Source: Elmis aenea (taxonomy: Eukaryota > Arthropoda > Insecta > Coleoptera > Elmidae). Taken from it: a stretch of DNA of 64,000 nt. Of this stretch, positions 21,746 through 33,359 are shown in pieces. The stretch spans positions 1 through 64,000 of the forward strand of contig CANTFG010000024.1 of NCBI GenBank assembly GCA_947652605.1, read 5' to 3'. The position numbers were made by a program, and so were the translations under genes. The notes beneath the pieces were generated by a model. It was not told where the DNA came from, searched no databases, and saw only the letters and a list, made by a program, of their open reading frames with translations. The first letter of the stretch is position 1, and each line of letters opens with the position of its first letter.

Positions 21746-22746
21746 TACGACATTTCTCTGTTACTTGTTGGTTCACTTTCTCTTTACTTAGTTGCTTTCC
21801 CTACTGGGAATTTTCTTTGGACTGACAGGTTCTATGCTCGTGTTTGGTCGATGTCTCGGCTTCATCATTTGACGTTTCGCAACTTTCTGTTTCTTTCTCT
21901 TTTCTCTCCTTCTTGGTTCAGGATGAAGAATTGACCAAGGGTGTGTGGTTACCAGGGGTAAAAGCCCCCTAAACACTCGCTTTGTTTTTGTCTTTCTTTG
22001 GAACTTTCTTCTTTCTGGAAATGACTGATGATGGATAGATGCGAACATGACGACAAGCGATCAGTTCTCGGTACCCTGACTCTTTGGACTCAGACCGAGC
22101 CGCCTCTGTCAGAGTAGATGAGTGACGGATGACTGCTGTCTTTTGGTTTCACTGTGTGATCTCTCCTGGACAGGTGGATCACGACAGCGCTTTTCTTTTT
22201 CTAAAGTCTGCTAGTATATTGCTTACCAGTTTCGAGGATAAACCGATTGGTTTATACCTTTTTAGTCTCAGTTCAGTGTCCTTATCGGCGCTGTGTTAGT
22301 AGGTTATGTTGGTTCCTCTTGGACCTTTCGGTTCTTTCTTTTGGTTTCTTTTTATTACTACTTTTCTTTTAGGCAATAATTTTTTTGCGTGTTTGTGGGA
22401 ATTAAGTCCCGTGTGATGTTAGTGATTTGCTTATCATTTGTTGGACTATTTTCGAGAATCCTTTTTTTTCTTAAATTTTTATTTCGTTACCGTTCTGCTA
22501 TATTGGGTATTAGACAATCCTGATCTTCGGCGCTGTTATGTCATCTTTAGCGACGGTCAGAATTGATCCCCAATCTAGAAGATATTCTTTATATTTTGCT
22601 TTAAAAATTATTATTTTTTTGTTTAACTGTTAGGGTTATTGTAGCATTATAACTGTTAGGGATTTTGTAGTATCATTATAGTAAAATGTGTCGTTAGTTT
22701 AGTGCTAGGAAAAAAAAAAGTCTGCGAATTTTTTTTCTTTACTACT
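21746..22746 (+). other. gypsy 3' untranslated region, no env
   Basis: About 1 kb of T-rich sequence lies between the pol stop and the 3' LTR. I find no plus-strand frame of useful length, so there is no envelope-like gene. Confidence 0.75.
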
Positions 22747-22758
22747 TAGAGGGGGATT
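22747..22758 (+). promoter_or_regulatory. Polypurine tract of the gypsy element
   Basis: TAGAGGGGGATT lies directly before the 3' LTR. A purine run at this place primes plus-strand synthesis in LTR elements. Confidence 0.75.
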
Positions 22759-23804
22759 TGTTACGTGACTTTTGGCGGACATGGTACATCAAAGTTTAGT
22801 GCGCCGATCGTGCCTTTAGTTTGGGTTTCGGCCGCGATAGCCGTTGTAAATTTGGATTTTTGATTTCCGAAAGGAGGTGTGACTTGACAGCCGACCGTTA
22901 AGCGTCGACGAGTGGTGTTAGTGCGTTATTCTACGTATGTAATTTGGTTGTGGTCCATTGGTGGCGTCGTTATGAAAACGCCGGCTTTAATGCCAATTTT
23001 GGGACCATAACGCAAGTGCAGGTTGTTAGTGAGCATCGTTGCTAAGGTTGATTCATTGGATAAACCGGGCTGTTTTGCCGATATACGACAAGCTCGCTAC
23101 ACCGGAGAAAATCAAGCAAATAAACGTACAGCGTGACTCCAGTTGCTGCAAACACCATTTCCTCGTCTCCATTCTTCGCTACGAGTGCAAAAGTTTAAGC
23201 GTTAATATCGAGTGAACGACACGTGCCGCCGAAAACTCTGATAAGGTATCGTCTTTGTTATTTATACCGCCTGTGGTTAACTGCGCCCCCCCCTTATGAC
23301 GTTATTTTGTTAATGGTTGTTGTTAGATTAATTATTAATTTGCTTACTGTTTAAATTAACTGGTTGATCACTATTGTGCGATCATTTCAATTTGAGCATT
23401 ATTGATTGTTAACTTTATCTGAACATTTATTGGTTAGTAACATTAAGATGATCATTTTGTCCCCTCACTCCTAGGTGAGGTATGTGATTTATTTTTGGTT
23501 GTGCTTTAAACTTATTGCAACCTATTTGATTGATTTGATTTAATTATATGTTTGTCTTTGTCAAGTTTATGTGTTATTAAAGGCATATATCGTTCAAGCC
23601 TACGAGTTCTTTATTTCCCTTCTCAGTTTTTTTACTATTTGAAACCTTGCAAAATTAAATAGTGTGGCGCCCTTATTCCTGTCTTTAAGTTTCTTTCTAA
23701 TTCGGACCTACCCCTTCTCGTCTGAACTAGCCGCGAGTCCGAACCACCCGTTCTTGTTGCAAGAGCATTGGCTTTCTTGGAAAGTGGCCGATAATCGTGT
23801 AACA
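22759..23804 (+). repeat. 3' LTR of the gypsy element
   Basis: This is the 1046-bp partner of the 5' LTR, with the same TGTTACG start and GTGTAACA end. It is followed by the GGAT target duplication at 23805-23808. A short open frame at 23664-23858 crosses its right end and has no support as a gene. Confidence 0.93.
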
Positions 23805-24089
23805 GGATGCAGAAAATTTTCTTGTAATATGTTTTTGCTTCGTAGATCTTTTATATAAGGTCTTTGTTTTTTGGCCCCGTAACTGCAACTACCTTAAAAA
23901 CATGATGTATTTTTTGATGCAACAGCAGTTTTAAAAACTTGTGTGATCATGTAGGTTTTTAAGTAAGATATTCTATTAAACAGTATTAGTAACAATTTCG
24001 TGATGAAGTCTTTGTATATATTTATGTATAATATCTTAGTAACAATCTTAACTTTAAGACTTTTAATTACAAATTATTCTTAATTTGTG

Positions 24090-24440
24090 TGTGGATTATT
24101 GTTAGATACGCATGTAATTGTTCAACTTTTTCTTTATTTAACCGATTTTGTATTTCTAACGGTTTCCGAGATACCCATGTATTTCATTTTAAACTGAAAA
24201 CCCTGTATATTAAAATTCAATTATAAAAATTAACTAAAATGAAGCAGCCATATCCAAAATTGCCATCTCTTTTCAAAAATGTAAGAATATACAGGGTTTT
24301 GCATTTGAAATAACAAAGGTAGGGTCATATCCGGCGAAACCAGAAGTGGAACATACGAGTATTTATGTCTGAAATTTCATTTATCTAAAATCGAAACCAA
24401 AGAAAAAAGGAGTGCACCAGGACTTAGTTACACCCGGTAT
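24090..24440. mobile_element. Fragments of two MITE families
   Basis: Sequence at 24100-24210 repeats that of the MITE at about 7635-7745 (ACCGATTTTGTATTTCTAA, GAGATACCCATGTA). From about 24196 to 24440 it matches the right arm of the 1.29-kb fold-back family and ends TTACACCCGG, then TA. The left ends are missing or rearranged, so these are diverged remnants in intron 4. Confidence 0.65.
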
Positions 24441-25017
24441 ATTCCATGTAAAAATCTACAACTTTGTCATTTATTTCAGATTATAAACAATTTAATGTCA
24501 CTATTATACAAAACACAAAAATATGCACAACTTTTTTCAAAAAGTTTTATTCTTTAACTGCAGTGGATATGTTCAAGATTATATTTTTTTTTATACGCTT
24601 TCTCTTGAAATACTGATTTTCTAACTGTCAACTCGTGACAGAAACTTGACGTTTGCCGATGAGCGTGCAGAAAAACTTCATTGCCGCTCTCGAGCGGAAA
24701 GTAAATCTATGAATTGACAGGTTCAATGAATAAACTTCACAACATTCGATAAATGTACTTATTACCTTACAAAAAATAGTGACAAAACAAGTTTCATTAT
24801 GATTTTTTTAGTTTTAGATATTAAAAATAGTTTCTATTGCTTAATCATTGTGAATAGTTTCAATGGTATTACAACCAAACAACAGACAGCAAGCGTCCGC
24901 CTCCACAGATTCTCAATAGTAGTGTACGAAATATAGAAATAAATTGGTGAAAAAACAGTCTTTCAATACCGGGCGTATAAAAAATAGTGTGTGTATTTCG
25001 GAGCCGCATGAAAAGTT

Positions 25018-25528
25018 GGAACATTTAAATATGGAATGTTCAAACCTGGAAAATGCACCGGTAGAATCATTCAAATCTTGAATCGTTCAACGCTGGAATC
25101 ATGCAACACGGGAATCGCTCATCACAAGAAAGCTCAAATCTGGAATCCACAAATTAAGAAAGTATGATATAAATACAGAACACTTTGTTTTACATTTTGA
25201 TTTAACTATTGTATAGTGAAAAAAAAACTTCGTGTCAATGTTAATGTAACCGAAGGGCTACAAACATACATTAACATTGACACGATGTTTTTTTTTTCAC
25301 TATACAATAGTTAACTCAAAATATTAAACAAGTGTTCTGTAATTTATCATACTTAGGCTGTTGTAATATAGAGGGCAGCAAAAATTCTTAATTTCTGGAT
25401 TCCAGATTTGAGCTTTCCAGCGATGAACGATTCCCGTGTTGCGTGATTCCAGCGTTCAACGATTCACGATTTAAATGATTCTACCGGTGCATTTTCCAAT
25501 TTTGAACATTCCATATTTAAATGTTCCA
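25018..25528. repeat. 511-bp palindrome (fold-back)
   Basis: The arms (25018-~25245 and ~25270-25528) are inverted copies around a loop of about 25 bases. The outer tips are GGAACATTTAAATATGGAAT and ATTCCATATTTAAATGTTCC, a perfect match. Within the arms, short GGAATC-type phrases recur. The innermost stem pairs TTCACTATACAATAGTTAA-type sequence. It is probably a non-autonomous element, but no target duplication is clear. It lies about 270 bases before the last polycystin exon. Confidence 0.8.
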
Positions 25529-25549
25529 GATATGAATGAATGGCTTACC

Positions 25550-25643
25550 GTGTATTTTAAACGGAAAGTGACTCTTGTGCTTTCACGCTCACGCTGCAAC
25601 TTACGCGTTCAAGCACAAAAGTGTCACTTTCCGCTCAATACAC
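25550..25643. repeat. Short hairpin, 94 bp
   Basis: GTGTATTTTAAACGGAAAGT pairs with ACTTTCCGCTCAATACAC, and an inner CTTGTGCTTT-like arm pairs with AGCACAAAAG. It sits between the 511-bp palindrome and the last polycystin exon. It could be a small MITE. Confidence 0.6.
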
Positions 25644-25793
25644 AATGTACTGTTTATTTTTATTGACTGCATTTCCTATGTGTACGAGATCAATCTGGTA
25701 TACTTTTGTTACATTTTAAAACAAACAAAATATTGGGGACAATATAGATCTCTGGGACATATTATGAGTATAAATACATTTTTATTGTTTTAG

Positions 25794-27107
25794 ATTAGTA
25801 CAGTGAGACTACTATTTGTGAATTGGGAGCTTGAAATAATGACATTCGCAGCATTTTTTGTATTCATAGTCATGATAGTATTTATCGCCATTCGGCGTGT
25901 ATATGGAGTCGCCAAAAATTGTAAACAATATTTTAGGGACATTTGGAACATTGTCGATATTTTAATAATAGTCATGAGCTTCAGTTGCGTATTTATATAC
26001 TTTTACAGGAGCACCTTAGTGGGAGAATTACTAAAGCAGTTAGAAAAAAAGAAACATAACGAATTTGTCAGTTACTTTCATTTGTTGCGACTGGAAGATA
26101 TATTAACTATATTAGCAGCTATTTTAATATGCGTGGCGACAATTCGATTATGGAAGTTTTTAAGGTTTGCATTAATATTCAGAGTCATGGAAAAAACATT
26201 GCTTTACACTGCAGTTTCAATACACGGTGCAGTCTTTGCTCACTTAATTCTTCTGATAATGTTTAGTTTAGTAGGAAATTTATTATTTGGCACACATTCG
26301 GAAGATTTTAAAAATTTCGGTCACGCATTTACGACATTAGTTATCCTATCCTTAAATTTACATCAACGATTTGGTTATGATATTTTGAATGTGACCGAAT
26401 ACCAAATAGGCTACTTCTATTATTCTGTTTTCATGATAACAATGCTTATCATATATTCCATTTACATTATGATAATTATATTGTCCTACGAACAGAGCCA
26501 GCTTTATTATTCCAACTGGCAGGCTCGTTATACAATTAAAGACTACATCGCAGGAGAATACAAATATAATAAACATTTGTTTAAACACTTTTTCAAACGT
26601 ACAAGACTTAGAGCAGGTGCCGAATCTAAAAATTGTCCCGAAAAAGTGACACCAAAAAGCGATGAGCACCGTTACGCTGATTCCCTAATCATTTCTCAAA
26701 ATAAACTGGATGCGATGTCTTTAGTTGCTAGATGCGCGATACATAATACGACTAAAAAAAATCAAAACCAAGAATTATCTAACCAAATTATGGAGCTTAT
26801 GAAGAAAACTACATTACATCTTCTACGTGCAGATATACCAGACCCAAATGTAATATTTTATCCCGTAAATATGGAAGGTGCTTCGACCACTTTCATTGAT
26901 GATGATCGATTAATCAAAATCGAAACAACAGTAAATAAAATGTTGTGTGTGCAACCGACAACAATAGAATTTGACGATACATCCCAAGATATTTATACTG
27001 GAATAAGCAATATTAATAAATTAAATTATATTGATGATTTAATACAAGAAATAATCAAAATATTTGACAATATCATAATTCTTGAACCAGAAGAAAAAAG
27101 GAAATAA
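25794..27107 (+). CDS. Polycystin-family channel, exon e (S2-S6 and C-terminus)
   Basis: The acceptor TTGTTTTAG before 25794 is in phase 0 with exon d, giving ISTVRLLFVNWELEIM. The exon then encodes S2, FRDIWNIVDILIIVMS (S3), S4 with the basic residues of RLWKFLRFALIFRVMEKT, S5 (AHLILLIMFSLVGNLLFG), the pore loop (HAFTTLVILSLN) and S6. The order and spacing match the PKD channel domain of TRPP proteins. A cytoplasmic tail of about 200 residues ends at TAA 27105-27107; I see no EF-hand or clear coiled coil in it. The window holds about 744 codons in total. A candidate polyadenylation signal, AATAAA, is at 27285-27290. Confidence 0.85.
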   Translation: MSTVRLLFVNWELEIMTFAAFFVFIVMIVFIAIRRVYGVAKNCKQYFRDIWNIVDILIIVMSFSCVFIYFYRSTLVGELLKQLEKKKHNEFVSYFHLLRLEDILTILAAILICVATIRLWKFLRFALIFRVMEKTLLYTAVSIHGAVFAHLILLIMFSLVGNLLFGTHSEDFKNFGHAFTTLVILSLNLHQRFGYDILNVTEYQIGYFYYSVFMITMLIIYSIYIMIIILSYEQSQLYYSNWQARYTIKDYIAGEYKYNKHLFKHFFKRTRLRAGAESKNCPEKVTPKSDEHRYADSLIISQNKLDAMSLVARCAIHNTTKKNQNQELSNQIMELMKKTTLHLLRADIPDPNVIFYPVNMEGASTTFIDDDRLIKIETTVNKMLCVQPTTIEFDDTSQDIYTGISNINKLNYIDDLIQEIIKIFDNIIILEPEEKRK

Positions 27108-27284
27108 ATACAGACAAATGAAGATGTTCAACTTTAATTCACGAGAGTGTGCATATTTTGTTTAATGTAAAATCACCTCCATCTTATTGTACATTACGTT
27201 ATAAAGTTAAATACATTTATCAGAAATGTTTGCATGATTATTGAAATATGCATTAAGACTTTAAAACTTCAAATTTAAATATTA

Positions 27285-27290
27285 AATAAA
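27285..27290 (+). terminator. Candidate polyadenylation signal of the polycystin gene
   Basis: AATAAA lies 178 bases after the stop codon, directly before the terminal repeat of the 3-kb element at 27291. Another AATAAA overlaps the stop codon itself (27102-27107). Confidence 0.4.
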
Positions 27291-27434
27291 CTGGTGTGGC
27301 CACCAAGTGACTTTCAACATATATTTTATGTACCTATCTCTGTATTTATGGGTATAGTAAAAGTTTAAAGTGACACTTTGCGCATTCTAATTACCTTAAT
27401 TTTTGTAAATAATGTTTTATATTTATAGCATTAA

Positions 27435-27667
27435 GGCTCCCCCAGACAGAGGCGATACGGTACGATTCGGGACGATATCGTAATAAGATTGTGGCATATG
27501 GAAGCGCCCACACCAATGATGAGCGCGATATACCTGTTTAGCAATGACAAGGGGGTTAAATTTGTATGTCCGAAATAAGTTTTATTCTTTTTGGGTCATA
27601 TTGTAAGGGTAATCCCAAAACCGATTGTATCGTACCGAGCGGTATAACGCGTCTGTTTGGGGGAGCC
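27435..27667. mobile_element. Nested MITE with GGCTCCCCC termini, 233 bp
   Basis: The ends GGCTCCCCCAGACAGAGGCG and CGCGTCTGTTTGGGGGAGCC are inverted copies with few mismatches. The interior holds ACGATATCG and other short palindromes but no gene. Flanks (TTAA left, TTTA right) do not settle the superfamily; GGC-type ends near an A/T triplet suggest PIF/Harbinger as one option. Confidence 0.65.
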
Positions 27668-28859
27668 TTTATACGTGACGGGCTCATACTCCAGAATGCT
27701 CATTTTCCAGAATCTCGCACACGTAAGGGATATATCGCTTCGCTTATATTCGACTATATATTCGGTTCGATTCGTAACGTTCAGTTTTAGTTTTAAATTT
27801 CAAATTTAATAGCTAGCTACTTGGAGTGAGCTAATTTAATGCCGACGGGCAGCAATAGATTTAGTTCATTTCGTTTATCTGTCAAGAAAATTGTAGGTTA
27901 TGTTAATTGTTTATTATTTGAATTACAAAAGCAGAATCCAGATAAAAGTATAAGGAAATGTTTATAAAAGAAAACCGTTACAGAAATAATTTATCAGAAA
28001 CTATATATTCATACAATACTGAATGTATGTACTAATATGTATATTTTTTCAAATATTTTTAAATTATCAGTGAAAATGTTGACAATGATTTAAACTTGCA
28101 GTTAAAAGATGGTGTAGAAATAGAACATATTTCAGTACTTAAGATGTTTTAGTAACGTGCAACCAGCTGACGAAGCAATATCAAGAAATAAAAGCAACAA
28201 ATTAAAGTTTTACACTTATAATTTACAGACAATATATGTTACCTATATCTTTTAAACAATTTATTATACACAATTATTGTATCCTTATAAAGTTTGTTAT
28301 CATAAAACATTTATGATTATTAATTTATGTTACTAGCAGCCATAGATAAAGAACATAATATAGATAGGACACTGCAATGTTAAACATTTTGAGCCTCTGT
28401 TAATTGGAGTCTAACTAAACTTTTAATTTCTGAAACGCGGGATGCTTGATATTGTTACAAACCCCGCGTTTTAGAACTACTGGATTGCTGTGTTAAGCAT
28501 TAATCCAGTAGTTCGAGCATTACTTAGTGTGGTGGCAAGATGTACAGATAAGAATAATAATGTAAGTAGTATTAATTATTTAGTGTAGTTATGTTTATAG
28601 TTAATCCATTTGGTAGTATATTTGTGTGTGTGTATGTGCCAGAATTTAAAAATGTACATTTTTGATAGTGGTTATCGATAGAGCCTTTAAAAGTATTCTA
28701 GAAAGTGCGTGCCAACATTTAATTTTTCGGATAATAACTAACAAACAGGGTGTTTAAGTTGAAACGACAATTCAAAATTACATGAAAACGGTAACAGATA
28801 AAAAAAATCTTTTGATGTAGGATTATAGTCTATGTTGGGGTCTATAAAAAACCCCCATA

Positions 28860-30050
28860 ACTTTTTTTGATAAAATTTAAAATTACGAAATTATTTCAAA
28901 AATTCCAAATTTTGAAAATTTTTCTCGAAGACGCCTGCAAGAATTTTTTTCAAATTTTTGTATGTCATAGAGTTTATTTTTCTAAGTAAAATGCCGTTTG
29001 TCTTAACTATTTTGTTTTTTCAGATTACGAAATATTTTCAAAAATTCAAAATTTTGAATTTTTTTTTTGAAAACGGCTGCCAAAATTTTATTTAAATGTT
29101 AGTACGTTATAACGTTTATTTTTCTAAGTAAAATGCCGTTTGTCCCAACTATTTTGAAATTTAATTTACAAAATTATTCAAAAAATTAAAAATTTTGAAA
29201 TTTTTTCTCGAAAACGGCTCCAACAATTTTTTTCAAATTTTAGTATGTTATAGAGTTTATTTTTCTTAGTGAAATTCCGTTTGTTTTAACTCTCTAGATT
29301 TTCTGTGAAAAAAGTTATGATTAAATATTTTCAAAAATTCAAAATTTTAATTTTTTTTTCGAAAACGGCTGCAACAATTTTATTCAAATTTTAGTATGTT
29401 ATAGAGTTTATTTTTCTAAGTAAAATGCCGTTTGTCTCAACTATTTTGAAATTTAATTTACAACATTATTCAAAATTTAAAATTCGAAATTTTGAAAATT
29501 TTTCTCGAAAATGACTACTACAATTTTTTTTAAATTCTAGTATTTATTAGAGTTTATTTTTTCAAGTGAAATGCCGTTTGTCACAACTATCTTGATTTTC
29601 CAGATTACAAAATATTTTCAATAACTCAAAATTTTTATTTTTTTTTTAAACGGCTGCAACAATTTTATTTAAATTTTAATATGTTATAGAGTTTATTTTT
29701 CTTAGTGAAATGCCGTTTGTCTTAACTCTCTAGATTTTCTGTGAAAAAAGTTATGATTAAATATTTTCAAAAATTCAAAATTTTGAATTTTTTTTTCGAA
29801 AACGGCTGCAAAAATTTTATTCAAATTATAGTATGTTATAGAGTTTATTTTTCTAAGTAAAATGCCGTTTGTCTCAACTATTTTGAAATTAAATTTACAA
29901 AATTATTCAAAAAATTAAAAATTTTTAAAATTGTTCTCGAAAACGGCTCCAACAATTTTTTTCAAATTTTAATATGTTATAGAGTTTATTTTTCTTAGTG
30001 AAATGTTGTTTGTCTCAACTGTCTTGATTTTCTGTGAAAAAAGTTATGTT
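28860..30050. repeat. ~145-bp tandem repeat array, eight units
   Basis: The phrase AAATGCCGTTTGTC recurs at about 28990, 29130, 29273, 29422, 29569, 29708, 29860 and 30002, a period of 138-152 bases. Each unit also has GAAAACGGCTGCAACAATTT and TATGTTATAGAGTTTATTTT. Two unit types partly alternate: one followed by CTATTTTGAAATTTA, the other by CTCTAGATTTTCTGTG. A MITE-like start, CAGGGTGTTTAAG, lies just upstream at 28747. Confidence 0.85.
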
Positions 30051-30293
30051 TAAATTTTAAAAAAGTAAAAATATTTTTTAAGAACTCTGTGTTTGTTTAT
30101 GTTTAACAAACACGCGCATGATACGTAGTTTTGACAGACGTCATTAACATCATATTGACAGACGTCATTTACAATAATGAGGGAAATTGAGCGTCTGGAG
30201 TGACATTTTATACTTTTTACGCCTACAAATACACAAATATATACGTACATAAATAACATATTTATGGCAAAAGTGATTTGGTGGCCACACCAG

Positions 30294-32710
30294 TTTTTTT
30301 TTCATAACCCTTGGTTAGTGTCCCCAAAATTTGTGAGAAAAAATTGGACACCTTACTTTAGCATGCAAAATTAATTAGTTGCAAGTGTTAGCTCTCCTGA
30401 TCATTTCTCCTGATCATTTTACGATGTAAAATTATAACGTAATTTTATGAAAGGTGAAAAATTTGCGTTTTAAATTATTTTTTATGGGTTAAACTTGATC
30501 TTCCTTATTTTTATTATCATGTTTCGGCGATTTTTTAAAATTATTCTCATCGATTGGCCAAATTGTACTGTGAAAAATTATGCTTTACCTGTCAAATAAC
30601 TTTAAGGTGCGACCTCGTAAATTTTGGAAAGCGCGTGTAGCGTAAAATGACACATATGAGAACTCTTTTTTATTTATATAAATGGGTCACTACTATATCA
30701 AGACGAAATTATTACAAAATATTAACGAAGTTTTTGCAACAAACAGAACTCAGATATCTTTGTCTTTGTAGCGTCCTGGCGTGTAGAGTTTTTTTAAACA
30801 CTGTTATTTTCCGAATAATGATGCCAACTGCACTTTTAAAATTTAGATCACATTAAACTTACCTTCATGCAAGTTATAATAGCGCTTATATATTTCCCAT
30901 TTCATATTTATTTAGTAAAAATTTCAAATAATTCTAGAAAAGTGAGAAATGCCTATAAAAATTTAAAAATTGTGCCATTTTGCTGATGTTAACGCATGGG
31001 AGCGAAAATGGTAACCAAATTGAAAATGCAAGTGAAGAATCTTAAGTAGTTTTTGATTATGAAAAACTTTTATGTTTACACTTTTGTCGTAAAATAATCA
31101 TGGAAGCCAATATTTGCAAATATTTAATTTTGCGTGGTATAGTCCTTTGTACGATATTTTCAGTCAACATCCTGTATATTGTGATATATGTAATACCAAT
31201 CTGTCGTTGCATATAATAATAATTTGAATATCCCTCGCGAAGCAGTAAAATATTTAATTTTTATGTTGTTTTTTTATTAATTTAAAAAAATATTTTGTGT
31301 TGTTTCTTTTTTTTAAGACAAAACATGTACCTATCTCCTACTTATATTTTTCATTTTATGTTACTGATTTTTATGGATTTAATTTTTTTTATGAAACAAA
31401 AGACTTGTTATTCAATAAATACCTGCAAAAATTACACTCTGCAGAAAATTATACTTTAAAAAAATAATTTATAATTAAAGTAAAGTGCCCTAATATGAAA
31501 CAGTTACCGGTAGTGTATGACTTTTGTACGTGATCTGCTTAACTGGGCCATAAAAATGGCGATTGGGTAATCAGCTGCCGGGGCTGAGTCGATAAGACTA
31601 TTTTAATCGTAAAATACTTAAGTTGTGATTCTATTAGGACGTGGTTAAATGTTATAAATAAACGCGAAGATGTATATCTTTAGTGTGTTAAGTTTTTTAA
31701 TTCTTCACAATTTTATAACTCAGTTTTATGACAATGAATAAGCGATAACTGTTAAAAAGTATATGTACCTATTTGTACATTGATCACACATTCCCAAATG
31801 TAAAATAGTTAAAAAATATTCACTAGATTACATAATAGATTCAAATATATTTTTGACGTGCTACTGAGTTTTTAGGCTAAATCTTTCAGTGCAAAATATT
31901 ACATGCTAGGGTAAATGATATAAAATATTTTATTGAATGTTTATTTAGCATGATCCTTTACATTTCAATTAAATAGACCAAAATTTTGATTGGGGCCATT
32001 TCATGTTTTACATATACCGATTTTTGAAATGTCACATTGATGCCTAACATGGAATACATAGAGGTGCCTTATAATGAATATGATTATGGTCACTAAGTAC
32101 AGCAATATGTGTTCAGTGTCAAAAGTGACAGAAATGGGCAGACGAAAAATGTGCCAAATACAAAAAAAAAAAACATTCTATTGTCCTACCTGTAAAAAAT
32201 AGATGAATTATCAACATTTAGTTCGAATAACACTTGAATTATAATTTAATTTACATAAATAACAGAGTTTTGGTTTGGTTTAAGTAATAATGCAAATCAG
32301 AAAGAAATAACAGATTAATCTACCTATGAGCAGTTGTTTATTTAAATGTATATTTCCTATATAATTCTATATTCCGTAATAAGAACCCCTAGTATTCCAT
32401 ATTAGGTTCCCCGGGAGCTTAATATGGAATAGTAGTAACATTTAAAAAAAATAGCTATATAAGAAATATCTACCGTAATATCGTACCAGATGTCGAGTAA
32501 TGTGTTGCGTATTAATTATAAATTCCTTATAATTTGTTTTGCAAAATTTTGTTGAATAAATGTGAATATTATTGCCGAATACAAAAAAGTATTCCATATT
32601 AAATATAAAGGGCGGCAAAAATCATTTTTGCCCAGGGCGGCGGAAAAGCTAGATCGGGCCCTGATGGTGGTTGCATTTTTCTCTACATACCCTCCATTGT
32701 AGCTAGCTTC
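30294..32710. other. AT-rich intergenic DNA, no recognised gene
   Basis: I see no coding segment, RNA gene or clear terminal repeats. A GC-richer spot at 32600-32665 (GGGCGGCAAAAATC, GCCCAGGGCGGCGG) looks like an old repeat remnant. The phrase TTAATATGGAATA recurs around 32380-32600. Confidence 0.45.
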
Positions 32711-32864
32711 TTAAAAGCTACGTACACACGCCGGTCTATAGACAGGGTGTTGCTGTGTGAACAGCTCGCTAGATCGGTGTTGCTAGATCGACCCTCGGCA
32801 AGTTTTGGCTAGTTAGAGGGTCGTGTGAATACCTCAAATATTTGTCTCGTCACTCGCTCTAACC

Positions 32865-33359
32865 CAGGGGTCGCCAAACTTTTTTGATCATAAAAGTAAT
32901 TTTCAGTTAATTAAAATAAAACATTTGTTTTATGATTTTAAACATTTATTAAAGTAATTTTACATTGTGTAACAATAGTTTTATCAAAAATATCTTAATG
33001 TTTAAATTTAAATACCTACCTTAATATTTATTAAATAATAAGTAATTATAAATAAGTAAAAATAATAAGTAAAGTAACTACGGCCAGAAGTGCAGAGTTC
33101 GCGCCACTGCGCGCTGGTAGGTAAATACTTGTTTCACCTGAATAAATATACGTTTATTAATTTATTTTCTATAAAGAAACTAATATTAAGTCAATTATAA
33201 AAATATTCACAGATTTTACATACGCAGTTAGGTATGTGTGATTTGCGTATTAAGAATTGTTTTTCCTTCGACCCCCAATCAACCCCCTGGCTCAGATTGA
33301 CCCCTACTTTTGTTAAATAGACCCCTGGGGGTCTATATAGACCACTTTGGGGACCTCTG
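32865..33359. mobile_element. hAT MITE, 495 bp, inside the TTAA element
   Basis: The ends are CAGGGGTCGCCAAACTTTTT and CCACTTTGGGGACCTCTG, the classic hAT MITE form. The flanks CTCTAACC (32857-32864) and GTCTAACC (33361-33368) are an 8-bp duplication with one mismatch. The related copy at 34059-35498 has the empty site, CGCTCTAAACAGATCC, near 34225-34240. Confidence 0.85.

Larger units (their letters stand above)
15520..23804 (+). mobile_element. Complete Ty3/gypsy LTR retrotransposon
   Basis: This 8.3-kb element has two LTRs (15520-16564 and 22759-23804), a primer-binding site, gag, a pol frame with protease, reverse transcriptase, RNase H and integrase, and a purine tract before the 3' LTR. 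A 4-bp duplication, GGAT, flanks it (15516-15519, 23805-23808). There is no env frame between pol and the 3' LTR. The LTRs differ at only about four positions by eye, so it inserted recently. It has the same orientation as the polycystin gene, in its intron 4. Both main frames are unbroken, so it may still be active. Confidence 0.93.
27291..30293. mobile_element. 3.0-kb element with 25-bp inverted termini
   Basis: CTGGTGTGGCCACCAAGTGA at the left is inverted at the right (ATTTGGTGGCCACACCAG). Beyond the ends, AAA and TTT extend the match. It contains no recognisable transposase. Inside are a second element (27435-27667) and a tandem array (28860-30050). The superfamily is uncertain because I cannot identify a target duplication. 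The left end abuts the polycystin polyadenylation signal. Confidence 0.65.

Noticed and set aside
27566..27790. A 74-codon frame downstream of the polycystin gene
   Set aside because: It spans the right half of a MITE with GGCTCCCCC termini and has no recognisable protein features.
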